Assembly (NCBI GenBank): GCA_003241475.1
Contig: QFQB01000002.1
Location: 1 to 64,000 of the forward strand
Length of the DNA: 64,000 nucleotides
From: Micavibrio aeruginosavorus
GTDB taxonomy: Bacteria; Pseudomonadota; Alphaproteobacteria; Micavibrionales; Micavibrionaceae
Reading direction: 5' to 3'
Part shown: positions 51,589-63,716 of the stretch, piece by piece
Layout of the letters: every line of letters starts with the position of its first letter
Numbering within the stretch: position 1 is the stretch's first letter
The notes under the pieces: model-generated
Database searches by the model: none
What the model was told of the DNA's origin: nothing
The model's input: only the letters and a program-made list of their open reading frames with translations
Program-made: the position numbers and the translations under genes

Positions 51589-53676
51589 CTATCCCGCTCG
51601 AATATTGGCGATAGCCTGATCCTGTTCGAATAGGTAAAGGAGGGTTTTTAGAGCATTGCCGCGCGGTCCCTCTAGATCGGGATACTTGGAGAGGATCAAT
51701 TTGGTGTCGTCACGGGCTGTAGCAAGAAGCTCTCCATGAACGGTTAAGTCCGCTAATTTGAATTCCGGCAAGCCGCTTTGGCGCGTGCCCAGAATTTCCC
51801 CGCCGCCGCGAAGTTCAAGATCTTTTTCGGCGATAATGAAACCGTCTTCGGTATCGCGCATGATTTTTAAACGCTCTTTGGCCGCCGCCGATAGGCGGTC
51901 GTCGTACATCAGGAAACAATAGGATTTTTCGGCGCCTCGACCGACGCGCCCGCGCAACTGGTGTAGCTGTGCAAGGCCGAAACGTTCTGCATGTTCGATA
52001 ATCATCACGGTTGCTTCGGGTACGTTTACGCCGACCTCGATCACGGTGGTCGCCACAAGAATTTTTAAATCTCCTTTGGCAAAGCGGGACATGACCTCGT
52101 CTTTTTCAACCGGCTTCATGCGCCCGTGAATGAGGCCAACCTGATCGCCGAAATGTTCTTTCAGTATATCATGCCGTGCTTCGGCGGCCTGAAGATCGAT
52201 GAGCTCTGATTCCTCAACAAGCGGACAAACCCAATAAATGCGGGCACCATTGGCCATTTGTCTTGAAATTCCTGCAATCATTTCATCATCACGATCATTG
52301 GAAATGAGTAGCGTATCAATGGGTTTTCGGCCCGGAGGTTTTTCATCCAGACGACTGACTTCCATATCGCCGTAAGCGGTGAGGGTCAGCGTGCGCGGAA
52401 TAGGGGTTGCCGTCATGACCAGCACATCGACGCCGCGTCCCTTGTTGGATAATTGCAGGCGCTGATGAACCCCGAAGCGGTGCTGTTCATCGATAACGGC
52501 AAGGCCAAGGTCGTCGAAGCCCACAGTTTCCTGAAAGATGGCATGCGTGCCGATAACAACTTTGGCCGAGCCGTCGGCAATCTGCGCCAGCAATTTTTCA
52601 CGGGCTTTCCCTTTGTCGCGCCCGGTTAAAATAACATAAGGGATGCCAAGAGCGTCCAGCCATGGAGAAAAACTTTGGGCATGCTGCCGAGCAAGGATTT
52701 CGGTCGGAGCCATAATGGCGGCTTGCGCGCCGGATTCCAGAACATTCATCATGGCCATGGCGGCGACAACGGTCTTGCCGCTTCCCACATCGCCCTGAAG
52801 CAGACGGAGCATGCGGAGCGGGGATTTCATGTCGGCGTCTATTTCAGAAAGGGCGCGTATTTGCGCATTCGTCAGCTTGAAGGGAAGAACCTTTTCAAAT
52901 TTTTCGTGGAGCTTTCCTGAAGGTTGCCATGCACGCCCGCTTTGGCGGCGCAGTTTTCGGCGCACGAGAGCCAATGACAATTGGTTCGCCAGCAATTCAT
53001 CATAGGCGAGCCGCTCGCGGGCAGGAGATGATGGCTCTAGAGCCGATCCGTTTTCCGGCGCATGCAAGGTAGCGACAGCCTCTTTCCAGTCAGGCCATTT
53101 CTTTTGTTTTTTGTAGGAGGCATCGAGCCATTCTTCCAGCGAAGGCACGATGGCAAGCGCTCCTTGAACAGCTTTGCGCACGGATTTGTTCGTTAGTCCT
53201 GCCGTTAAAGGGTAAATAGGTTCGATGCTTTCGATATCGGCGCGGTTGGAGGGGGCAACGATATAATCGGGATGCACCATCTGGCGCGTGCCTTGATAGA
53301 TCTCGACGCGGCCACTTACGATAACTTTTTCATTGAGGGGCAGCCATTTCTCAATCCAGTCTTTGTGCGCATTGAAAAAGATCAGGTTGATAGTCGCTGT
53401 TTCATCAACGCACCAGACTTTGTAAGGCATGCCGCGATTAGGGGCGGGAAAATGCTTTTGCACGGTTAGTTCGAGCGTAACGATTTTGCCGTCTTGCGCG
53501 TCTGCCAGCTTGGGGGAGTAGCGGCGATCCACAAAGTCCGCCGGCTTGTGCCAGAGCAAGTCGAGGATTTTACCGCCGCCGGTCAGTTTTTCGAACAATT
53601 TCGCGTTTTTGGGCCCAACGCCGGGCAGAGCGGTGAGCGAGCGAAAAAGCGGATCGAGGCTAAATGGCCGTGGCAT
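51589..53676 (-). CDS. recG: ATP-dependent DNA helicase RecG
   Basis: 695 residues. It reverses stalled forks and branch-migrates Holliday junctions. N-terminal wedge domain, then helicase motifs: LLQGDVGSGKTVVAAM (Walker A, near 290), a DEQH box (VIDEQHRFGV near 395), MTATPIPRTLTL (motif III), and the C-terminal QLRGRVGRG (motif VI) and TRQSGLPEF blocks. Divergent from sdhE with an 18-base gap. The 162 bases between its stop and the acidic protein gene hold a CGCATTTATGCG palindrome and no gene. Confidence 0.97.
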   Translation of the reverse strand: MPRPFSLDPLFRSLTALPGVGPKNAKLFEKLTGGGKILDLLWHKPADFVDRRYSPKLADAQDGKIVTLELTVQKHFPAPNRGMPYKVWCVDETATINLIFFNAHKDWIEKWLPLNEKVIVSGRVEIYQGTRQMVHPDYIVAPSNRADIESIEPIYPLTAGLTNKSVRKAVQGALAIVPSLEEWLDASYKKQKKWPDWKEAVATLHAPENGSALEPSSPARERLAYDELLANQLSLALVRRKLRRQSGRAWQPSGKLHEKFEKVLPFKLTNAQIRALSEIDADMKSPLRMLRLLQGDVGSGKTVVAAMAMMNVLESGAQAAIMAPTEILARQHAQSFSPWLDALGIPYVILTGRDKGKAREKLLAQIADGSAKVVIGTHAIFQETVGFDDLGLAVIDEQHRFGVHQRLQLSNKGRGVDVLVMTATPIPRTLTLTAYGDMEVSRLDEKPPGRKPIDTLLISNDRDDEMIAGISRQMANGARIYWVCPLVEESELIDLQAAEARHDILKEHFGDQVGLIHGRMKPVEKDEVMSRFAKGDLKILVATTVIEVGVNVPEATVMIIEHAERFGLAQLHQLRGRVGRGAEKSYCFLMYDDRLSAAAKERLKIMRDTEDGFIIAEKDLELRGGGEILGTRQSGLPEFKLADLTVHGELLATARDDTKLILSKYPDLEGPRGNALKTLLYLFEQDQAIANIRAG

Positions 53677-53694
53677 TGTCCCAAAAACTAAAGT

Positions 53695-54003
53695 ATGAGT
53701 ATTTCCATGACTTTAGAAGAACTGGACAACAGACGCAAACGCCTTATTTTCCGTTCATGGCACAGGGGCACACGCGAAATGGACCTGATTATGGGGACGT
53801 TCGCGGAAACGCACGTGCCATCAATGGATGTAGTTGCGTTGGATATGTATGAAGAGCTACTTCATACGCCCGATCCCGATGTGTATGACTGGCTTTCGGG
53901 ACAAAAGCCCGTTCCGGCCAACATGATAAACCCCGTTTTGGAAAAATTGCTCTGCCACGACTATGCCAAGCACCGCGCCGCAAAAGATGACGCCAGCGCC
54001 TGA
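53695..54003 (+). CDS. sdhE: FAD assembly factor SdhE
   Basis: 102 residues. RRKRLIFRSWHRGTREMDLIMGTFAETHV (about 13-41) has the conserved RGxxE block needed for flavinylation of succinate dehydrogenase. The adjacency recG-sdhE-mfd is conserved in alphaproteobacteria. Confidence 0.93.
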   Translation: MSISMTLEELDNRRKRLIFRSWHRGTREMDLIMGTFAETHVPSMDVVALDMYEELLHTPDPDVYDWLSGQKPVPANMINPVLEKLLCHDYAKHRAAKDDASA

Positions 54004-57000
54004 TCAACGGACCATCTATGGCGCGCCAGAAGGCCAGGATGCGCGTATCTTGATTGATATGGCTCGCGCGGCCGCCAAAACGCGCAATGTCGTGATGCAT
54101 GTCGCAACGGATGATTTGCGCGCGGCGGCGCTTTTGGAGTTGATCTCGTTCTTCGGGAAGGATGTGGATGTCGCATTTTTCCCCGCTTGGGATTGTTTGC
54201 CTTATGACCGCGTATCGCCCAATCCGGAAATCGTTGCTACCCGCGCGGCGGCGTTAACCAAACTTCTGGAATGGAAAAAGAGCGACAAGTTCCTTCCTCG
54301 CATTTTGCTCACGACCGTCAACGCCGCCATGCAGCGGGTCACGCCGCAAGAAATTCTTGATAGGACGGGATTTAGCGCTAGATCGGGCGAACGCATTTCA
54401 CTTGTACAATTGCAGGATTATCTGGTCGCCAACGGGTATACGCGAACCGACACGGTGCGTGAGCATGGCGAGTTTGCCGTACGGGGCGGAATTGTCGATT
54501 TATTTGCGCCGGGACATGAATTGCCTGTGCGCATAGACTTGTTCGGTGATGAGATTGAAAGCATCCGCACGTTCGATGCCGCAACACAAAGAACCGAAGG
54601 GAAGCTGGAAAGTTTTTCTTTGCGGCCTGTAACGGAATTTTTTCTCGACGATGTTTCAATCGAGCGGTTCCGTTCCGGCTATCGCGAGGCGTTCGGCGCT
54701 GTTACGTCCGGCGATCCGTTATACGAGGCGGTAAGCGAAGGCCGCCGCTACAACGGGATGGATCATTGGCTGCCGCTGTTCTTCGAGCGGATGAATACGT
54801 TGTTTGACTATGCCGCAGGAGCGCAAATTACTTTTGATCAGCATGCGGCTACTGCATGGGAGGAACGCGAAAGACAAATTTCCGATTTTTACGAAGCCCG
54901 CAAAACGCTTGCGGAATCACTCAAGAAAAAAGGAAAAAAGAAGGACGGCGATGTTTCTCTCAGCGGCGCGGTTTATCATGCGCTGCCGCCGCTGCGGCTG
55001 TATCTTGGGGAAGAGGAATGGAAGATATTTTCGGGTAAAGCTTCGACGCTGATTCCGTTCGGCGCACCAGAAGGAACGGACGCGGCACAGGAAGGCGGTG
55101 CGCGAAAAGGGCGTGATTTCGGCGATATCCGCGCTCTTCCTGACGGCGATTTGTTCGGCGCGTTGCGCACGCATCTGATCGCGCTTGCTTCGCAGAAAAA
55201 GAAAATCCTGATCGCCTGCTATTCCGAAGGTTCGCGGGAGCGGTTGAGGGGCATGATGGAACATGCCGCCATCGCGCCGATGCCCGAAATGGTAATATTG
55301 GGGCTGGAGCATGGATTTGTTTCTGCCGATCTGGCCATTTTGACCGAGCAGGACATTCTGGGCGATCGCTTGACGCGCCGTGCGGGCCGTAAAAAGAAAT
55401 CCGACAATTTCCTGACCGAAGTGTCCTCGCTCAACGAGGGCGATCTGGTTGTGCATCTTGATCACGGGATCGGCAGGTTTGCGGGGCTTGAGACGCTTAA
55501 GGCGGGCGGTATTGTCCATGACTGTCTGAAAATAATTTATGACGGCGGCGATAAATTGTTCGTGCCGGTTGAAAATATAGAAGTCCTTTCACGTTTTGGT
55601 TCCGACGAGGGCTTTGCCCAGCTTGACAAATTGGGCGGCGCAGGCTGGCAGGCGCGCAAAGCCAAGGTGAAAAAAGATTTGATGGTGATGGCGGAGGGGC
55701 TTTTGAAAATCGCCGCCGAACGGCAACTCCGCAAAGGCGAAAAGCTGAGCGTCGATAAAGATTCATATGACCTGTTTACGATGAAATTCCCGTATCAGGA
55801 AACCGAAGACCAGCTGAAATCCATCAATGACGTCATCGCCGATTTGAACGGTGAGAACCCGATGGATCGTCTCGTTTGTGGCGATGTTGGGTTCGGGAAA
55901 ACGGAAGTCGCGCTTCGAGCCGCTTATGTCGCCGCCATGTCGGGAACGCAGGTTGCCGTGGTGGTTCCCACAACGTTGTTGTCCCGACAGCATTACAACA
56001 ATTTCGCGGCGCGTTTTGCCGGAACAGGGCTTCGCGTCGAGCAGCTATCGCGCATGGTCGCCGCAAAAGATGCAAAATCAACGCGCGACGGTTTGGCCGA
56101 CGGATCGGTGAATATCGTTGTGGGGACGCATGCTGTGTTTGCAAAAGATACGAAATTTTCCCATCTGGGCCTTGTTATTGTCGATGAAGAGCAGCGTTTC
56201 GGCGTAAAGCAAAAAGAACGCCTGAAAGAACTGAAAGCCGATGTGCATGTCTTGACGCTTTCGGCCACGCCCATTCCCCGCACGTTGCAAATGTCTTTGA
56301 CGGGCGTAAAGGAAATGAGCCTTATCACCACGCCGCCCGTGGACAGGCTGGCCATCCGCACGTTTGTTTTACCGTTTGATCCGTTCGTTGTTCGCGAGGC
56401 GATCATGCGAGAGCATTATCGCGGCGGGCAGACTTTTTATGTTTGTCCGCGTATAGGCGATATGGACGATGTCGAAAAGACATTGAAGGAGCTTGTGCCG
56501 GAAGTAAAAGTCATAGCGGCGCATGGGCAGATGTCGGCTACCGATCTGGAAGACCGCATGACGGCGTTTTATGAAGGCCATTACGATGTTCTTCTCGCAA
56601 CCAATATCATCGAGAGCGGGATCGATATCCCGCGGGCCAATACGATGATCGTGCATAGATCCGACATGTTCGGTCTTGCGCAACTTTATCAAATCAGGGG
56701 ACGCATCGGGCGCGGTAAACTTCGCGCCTACGCCTATCTGACTTATGAGCCGACGACAAAGCTTACGGCGCAAGCGCAAAAACGTCTGGAGGTCATTGAA
56801 ACGTTGGATACCCTTGGGGCAGGGTTTCAGCTGGCCAGCCATGACATGGACATACGGGGCGCAGGGAACTTGCTGGGCGAAGAGCAATCCGGTCATATCA
56901 AGGAAATCGGGGTCGAGCTTTACCAGCAGATGCTCGAAGAAGCCGTTGCGGCCGCGCGCGCAGGCGTGAATTTCGATGATATTGTTTTAGAGGATAAATG

Positions 57001-57445
57001 GTCGCCCGTGATCAATCTTGGAACATCTGTTCTTATTCCTGAAAATTACGTCGAGGATTTAGGCGTACGGATGAGCCTCTATCGCCGTTTGGCCGATCTG
57101 GAAAACAATGCCGATGTCGAGTCCTTCGCGGCGGAACTGATCGACCGTTTCGGAAAAATTCCGGACGAGGTGGAAAATCTGCTCGACATCGTCCGGATCA
57201 AACAGCTGTGCCGCATCGCTTGTGTAGATAAAGTAGAGGCGGGACCTAAAGGGGCTGTTATCGGGTTCTATAAGGATTCGCCGCCCAACCTTCCCAAGTT
57301 GCTGGTTTGGCTGAATGAGGCCCGCGGGACGGTAAAATTGCGGGCGGATCAGAAGCTCGTGGCTGTGAGGGCTTGGGATTCCGTGCCCCAGAGGGTCAAA
57401 GGGGTGCAAACTTTGATGAAACAGTTGGCCGATTTGGCGGCTTAG
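53963..57445 (+). CDS. mfd: transcription-repair coupling factor
   Basis: 1160 residues. It removes RNA polymerase stalled at lesions and recruits UvrA. Order: UvrB-like N-terminal domains, a short insertion, the RNA-polymerase-interacting domain (SDNFLTEVSSLNEGDLVVHLDHGIGRFAG, near 480), RecG-like helicase motifs (CGDVGFGKTEVALRAAY near 638, VIVDEEQRFG near 740, LSATPIPRTL), and the TRCF C-terminal domain. It overlaps sdhE by 41 bases; ATG 53987, with 17 bases overlap, is an equally possible start. Confidence 0.97.
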   Translation: MPSTAPQKMTPAPDQRTIYGAPEGQDARILIDMARAAAKTRNVVMHVATDDLRAAALLELISFFGKDVDVAFFPAWDCLPYDRVSPNPEIVATRAAALTKLLEWKKSDKFLPRILLTTVNAAMQRVTPQEILDRTGFSARSGERISLVQLQDYLVANGYTRTDTVREHGEFAVRGGIVDLFAPGHELPVRIDLFGDEIESIRTFDAATQRTEGKLESFSLRPVTEFFLDDVSIERFRSGYREAFGAVTSGDPLYEAVSEGRRYNGMDHWLPLFFERMNTLFDYAAGAQITFDQHAATAWEERERQISDFYEARKTLAESLKKKGKKKDGDVSLSGAVYHALPPLRLYLGEEEWKIFSGKASTLIPFGAPEGTDAAQEGGARKGRDFGDIRALPDGDLFGALRTHLIALASQKKKILIACYSEGSRERLRGMMEHAAIAPMPEMVILGLEHGFVSADLAILTEQDILGDRLTRRAGRKKKSDNFLTEVSSLNEGDLVVHLDHGIGRFAGLETLKAGGIVHDCLKIIYDGGDKLFVPVENIEVLSRFGSDEGFAQLDKLGGAGWQARKAKVKKDLMVMAEGLLKIAAERQLRKGEKLSVDKDSYDLFTMKFPYQETEDQLKSINDVIADLNGENPMDRLVCGDVGFGKTEVALRAAYVAAMSGTQVAVVVPTTLLSRQHYNNFAARFAGTGLRVEQLSRMVAAKDAKSTRDGLADGSVNIVVGTHAVFAKDTKFSHLGLVIVDEEQRFGVKQKERLKELKADVHVLTLSATPIPRTLQMSLTGVKEMSLITTPPVDRLAIRTFVLPFDPFVVREAIMREHYRGGQTFYVCPRIGDMDDVEKTLKELVPEVKVIAAHGQMSATDLEDRMTAFYEGHYDVLLATNIIESGIDIPRANTMIVHRSDMFGLAQLYQIRGRIGRGKLRAYAYLTYEPTTKLTAQAQKRLEVIETLDTLGAGFQLASHDMDIRGAGNLLGEEQSGHIKEIGVELYQQMLEEAVAAARAGVNFDDIVLEDKWSPVINLGTSVLIPENYVEDLGVRMSLYRRLADLENNADVESFAAELIDRFGKIPDEVENLLDIVRIKQLCRIACVDKVEAGPKGAVIGFYKDSPPNLPKLLVWLNEARGTVKLRADQKLVAVRAWDSVPQRVKGVQTLMKQLADLAA

Positions 57446-57480
57446 CGTATAATAAAGGATCAAAACTCAGGGAAGCCGCC

Positions 57481-57885
57481 ATGAATCGTGATTATGCCGA
57501 ACGTCGTATCCGTGAAGCGCTGAAAACCAGCGGCGGCAACGCGACGACGGCTCGTCAAAAGGTTATCAACTGGGCCATAGAGGATCCACGCTTGCTACAG
57601 GAATTGGTCGCGCCGCATCTGACCGGCATTGTGGCGCACGCCGTTAACCGTGTGATGACAGCCAAGGAAAAACCGGCGCCAATCAAAGAACCCGCTGCGG
57701 CAAAAGTCCCCCCGTCAGCAAAGAGCGATCCGTTCGGCATGGAAATCCTTAAAGCCATCGCGCTTGGCAATCCAGCGCAGTTTGGACAGGAGAGCGGTGT
57801 TTCGATGAAGAAGCAGCCGGCCTCGCAACGGCACATAGACGCCATTCGACAGATGGTTTCCAAAGACAAAAAATCCGGCAAATAA
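57481..57885 (+). CDS. small conserved hypothetical protein
   Basis: 134 residues from ATG 57481. Helical N-terminal half (YAERRIREALKTSGGNATTARQKVINWAIEDPRLLQELVAPHL), Pro/Ala/Lys linker, short helical C-terminus (SQRHIDAIRQMVSK). Similar proteins occur in alphaproteobacteria; function unknown. Downstream of mfd. Confidence 0.7.
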   Translation: MNRDYAERRIREALKTSGGNATTARQKVINWAIEDPRLLQELVAPHLTGIVAHAVNRVMTAKEKPAPIKEPAAAKVPPSAKSDPFGMEILKAIALGNPAQFGQESGVSMKKQPASQRHIDAIRQMVSKDKKSGK

Positions 57886-57887
57886 TT

Positions 57888-58946
57888 TTGCAGTCCGTCG
57901 TCCCTAAAGAATATTTCCAGGAACATGAAGCGCAACGCGATGCTTTTTTGCGTGCCCATGTAGGATCCGACTATAAAATAAAGCCACAGGGAGAGGACTG
58001 GGCTTCGCGCCGCTATTTTCGCGTAATCGGCACTGACGGCAAAAGCCGCATCCTCATGGAAACGGTGCCTGACCATATTCCTACCGCAACGATGGGGCAC
58101 AAGCTTTCATCGTTCATACAGGTTGATGGTTTGCTTCGCGATCATGGCATTCATGCGCCCGAAATTTTGGCTTCGAATGAACGAGAAGGTTTCGTCCTGC
58201 TCGAGGATTTCGGCGATCTAAGCCTGCATGCCGCTATAGAACAGGGCGGCGATCAGATGCTACTTTACGGGACAGCGACGGATATTTTGATTTCCATGCG
58301 GAAGAATATTCCTGATTGCAACACTCTCAATCTTCCGAAATATAAGGATAGTTTTATCCGCAAGGGGCGTCAGCGCGTTGTAGATTGGTACATTCCGGTG
58401 ACCCGCCGCGAAAAAAATTCCGATGATTTATTGGGGGGGTATCTTGCGGCGTGGGACGATGTTGCGCACACTTTGCCGCCGCCGCCGATCGGTTTTATTC
58501 ACGGAGATTACCACGCGCAAAATTTGATGGTGTTGCCGGACGGCACCTGCGGCTTGCTGGATTTTCAGGATGCCATGTGGGGGCCGTTGCCGTACGATCT
58601 TGCCAATATTCTTGAAAGCATTCGCCTTGATGTTCCTGCGGATGTACACGAGACGATGATGAAGCGTTACGGCGCGGATGACGTTTTTCGCGCATGGTTC
58701 CGCGTCATGGCCACTCAGTTCCATTGCCGTATCATTGGGCAAGTCTTGCGTCTTGCTATTGTATCCGGAAAAACCGACCTCTTGCGTTTTATGCCGCGTA
58801 TCCAAAACTATATTGTTCAGGGATTGAAGGATCCAGTTTTGAAGCCGTTGGCCGATTGGTTCAAGGCTGAAAAGGTCGATTTGTCTGCAAATGATGGGTT
58901 CGATCCTGCTATTGCAAAATCTTTTATACGCTCTGATGCCTTTTAG
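57888..58946 (+). CDS. AmgK-like sugar kinase (aminoglycoside phosphotransferase fold)
   Basis: 352 residues. The HGDYHAQN loop near residue 205 and LLDFQDAMWGPLPYDLA near 223 are the catalytic and metal-binding motifs of the APH/choline kinase fold. The overall pattern resembles AmgK, the N-acetylmuramate kinase of murein recycling. No MurU partner follows, so the substrate is uncertain. The start is TTG 57888 without a clear binding site. The 3' end overlaps the convergent gene by 23 bases. Confidence 0.75.
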   Translation: MQSVVPKEYFQEHEAQRDAFLRAHVGSDYKIKPQGEDWASRRYFRVIGTDGKSRILMETVPDHIPTATMGHKLSSFIQVDGLLRDHGIHAPEILASNEREGFVLLEDFGDLSLHAAIEQGGDQMLLYGTATDILISMRKNIPDCNTLNLPKYKDSFIRKGRQRVVDWYIPVTRREKNSDDLLGGYLAAWDDVAHTLPPPPIGFIHGDYHAQNLMVLPDGTCGLLDFQDAMWGPLPYDLANILESIRLDVPADVHETMMKRYGADDVFRAWFRVMATQFHCRIIGQVLRLAIVSGKTDLLRFMPRIQNYIVQGLKDPVLKPLADWFKAEKVDLSANDGFDPAIAKSFIRSDAF

Positions 58947-60231
58947 GCAACGCCAGCGCCATTCCCAAGAAAAACCATAAAAAGCGCGTGTACATGATTT
59001 CATGAAGCAAGCACATGATGCTAAAGCCCAATATAGTATAAAGGCACAGAAGATAAAAATGTTTGAATATCTCGTCCTGCTCTTCCTTGTATCGTTTTAG
59101 CAGAGCGCGCACGGCGCAAAAATAGAATGCGGAAAATGCGGCAAGCCCAATAAGGCCCGTTTCAACCCAGAGCCATAAAGGTGTGCAATCAATCAGGTCT
59201 ATGGTTTTGCCGTGTTTTTCTCTCTGATAGATCATTGTGGAGCCGAGCCCATTCCCGAGAATAGGGTGCTTTTTCACCATATCGCGTGCGTCTTCAAGGA
59301 TAGTGATCCTGATCTTGTCGCCGCGATAGCGAATATTCTCTTTGGCTTCTTCAGTCGATATTTGTGATTTTTCCAATAATTCGAAAGTGTTTCCAGAGAG
59401 ATATTTGAGCTTGTTTTGGTGACTGTGCAGGACACCGTAACTAAAGATGTGGCCAAGCAAAAGGAGCAAGGCTATTTTTAAGACTTCTTTCAGATTGTCC
59501 CTCTGAGAAATAGCCATGACCGCAAAAAGAATGCAGGTAGCTATGTAGCCAGCGCGAGAGCCATTCATAGCCAAGAGGAGTGGGGCGGTAAAGAGTAGAA
59601 AATAACAGAAATAGGAAGGGATGAACTTCATTTTCCGCAGTCTGGCAGTCATGGCGATTGAAAAGCCGCAAAGAAATAACATTGAAAATGCATTGCGATT
59701 GGCCATTAAACCATCAAGAGGTTTTAGATATTTGAATTCGTGTGGATTTAGATAAAACCTTAAGACAGAAACGACGATATCGACTGAAGAGACAATCAAA
59801 AAAAAGAAAAAGAAAGCTGTCAGAAAATTTTGGAGAAAAGAACGGTCTGCATTGGCGGCTATCCATGCTCCTGCTCCCATGAGCGCCATGAGAATGAGCC
59901 ATCCGCCGACTTTGTTCGTCAATGCCCAGCGGCTGACTTCGCCGTAATTCAAGTAATTGTGAAAGAGAGAGAGGAGAAGGATGCCTGTGAGTGCGGCCAG
60001 CCATATATACAGGCGCCGTACAGACCATTGCGGCCGCTGGCTGTTCTTCAAGAGTAATGACAAGAGGATAATAGGCGCTACCAGTACGGCGACAATGTCG
60101 GCAAGATTCACGCGCAGTCCCAGATATGCATCGGATTTAAACAGTGTGATCTGGATTTGAAGCGCAGCCGCCATGACAAAACAAAGGGCCGGGGCGAATG
60201 CGACGAAATTGAATTGACGCACAATCTGCAT
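58924..60231 (-). CDS. O-antigen ligase-like membrane protein
   Basis: 435 residues with 10-12 predicted transmembrane helices. The large periplasmic loop near 290-340 (KENIRYRGDKIRITILEDARDMVKKHPILGNGLGSTM) has the conserved RxxxW/H-type and HPILGNGLG blocks of the Wzy_C/WaaL family. It should polymerise or attach lipid-linked glycans in the periplasm. It starts 6 bases after the upstream flippase-like gene, so both are probably one operon. Confidence 0.8.
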   Translation of the reverse strand: MQIVRQFNFVAFAPALCFVMAAALQIQITLFKSDAYLGLRVNLADIVAVLVAPIILLSLLLKNSQRPQWSVRRLYIWLAALTGILLLSLFHNYLNYGEVSRWALTNKVGGWLILMALMGAGAWIAANADRSFLQNFLTAFFFFFLIVSSVDIVVSVLRFYLNPHEFKYLKPLDGLMANRNAFSMLFLCGFSIAMTARLRKMKFIPSYFCYFLLFTAPLLLAMNGSRAGYIATCILFAVMAISQRDNLKEVLKIALLLLLGHIFSYGVLHSHQNKLKYLSGNTFELLEKSQISTEEAKENIRYRGDKIRITILEDARDMVKKHPILGNGLGSTMIYQREKHGKTIDLIDCTPLWLWVETGLIGLAAFSAFYFCAVRALLKRYKEEQDEIFKHFYLLCLYTILGFSIMCLLHEIMYTRFLWFFLGMALALPKRHQSV

Positions 60232-60237
60232 AGGATT

Positions 60238-61230
60238 TTATGTTTTAAAAGGAAAGATTGTTTTTTTCAGCGATCCTATGCAGTTCGCGCCGATGTCCGA
60301 CGTCAGCAGAGATGGAATTCCCGCAACGACTGTGGCGAGCATGCTGATAAGGCCCAACTGGATGGAGACGAGAAACGCTGTTTCCATGGGAACGCCTAAA
60401 AGACCCAAGCCGTAAACAAAAGCGCCTTCGCGTACCCCCCATCCGCCGATGCTGATCGGAAGGCTGGAAATAAGAGCGATAGCGGGCATTATGCACAATA
60501 CATCAAGCACGCCGATGTTGCTTTCCGTTGTGCCCATTAGGCAATAGGCGGCAAGGAAGAGACACATTTGCCCCAACAGCGAAACAAAAACAACTTTTCC
60601 GAAAATTACGGGATGGTTGAGGAAAACGTTGAGATAGCGCAAGCCGTAGCGCAATTTGCCTTTCAACTTGGATACGAAAGGCATTTTCAAAACAATGATT
60701 CTGATAAAAAACGGCGCAAAAACAAAAAGGATTAGGGCGAACACGCTGATATAACTAGAAAAAATCGTGAAGGTTTCACTGTCGAGGTGATTGGAGAGTC
60801 GCGGCATAAAGATCGCCGCCAAGAAGACAAGCGCTCCCAATGTCATCAAACGGTCAAAGATTGTGGCGACAAGCGTTTTGAAGAGGCTCGCGCCGTTTTT
60901 CACAGATAGACCGATTCTAGCCAGCATTCCGCCGACGGACGTAATGAAAAGCAGGTTGGCCAATTGGCTGATTAAATTGATTTGAAGCGCTTCAACAAAG
61001 CCGAGATGTTTTTTCCCGATGTTTAAAAACAGCTTCCAGCGATAGGAGAGCAAGGCAAATTGGGCTAGCAATAATAGCGTGGCGTATGTCCATGCGGAGG
61101 CATGAAAGTGCTCAACAAGGTTTTGTCCAAAATCGGGATTGTTGTGTTCCAAGCGATAATAAAGCGCCCCCAAAATTGAGGCCGAGATGACGAATTTGAT
61201 CGTTAAGCTGAAGTTTTTAAAATGTTTCAT
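60238..61230 (-). CDS. lysylphosphatidylglycerol synthase TM-region / flippase-like protein
   Basis: 330 residues from ATG 61230. Eight or so transmembrane helices, with the LPISIGGWGVREGAFVYGLGLLGV motif near residue 260 that marks the UPF0104/LPG_synthase_TM family. Stand-alone members are thought to be lipid transporters. In this operon with an O-antigen-ligase-like gene it could move a glycolipid, which is inferred. Confidence 0.82.
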   Translation of the reverse strand: MKHFKNFSLTIKFVISASILGALYYRLEHNNPDFGQNLVEHFHASAWTYATLLLLAQFALLSYRWKLFLNIGKKHLGFVEALQINLISQLANLLFITSVGGMLARIGLSVKNGASLFKTLVATIFDRLMTLGALVFLAAIFMPRLSNHLDSETFTIFSSYISVFALILFVFAPFFIRIIVLKMPFVSKLKGKLRYGLRYLNVFLNHPVIFGKVVFVSLLGQMCLFLAAYCLMGTTESNIGVLDVLCIMPAIALISSLPISIGGWGVREGAFVYGLGLLGVPMETAFLVSIQLGLISMLATVVAGIPSLLTSDIGANCIGSLKKTIFPFKT

Positions 61231-61372
61231 AGTATAAAAGAATATAACGAGCGATCCGCAGTCATTTTTATTATGAGTCAATTGGTTAGACAAGGCACAA
61301 TTTCACGTTGTGCCCGCCAAATTGGGCTTTTCAGATGCCCAATCTTATGGTTATTTATCGGGTCTTAATTAA

Positions 61373-63643
<2,271 letters not shown>

Positions 63644-63716
63644 AAGAAAACTCCCCTTAGCCGAGCATCGGAGAGTCTTAAGCTGAAATCAATAAAAATC
63701 AGGGCGGTTCGCCTCG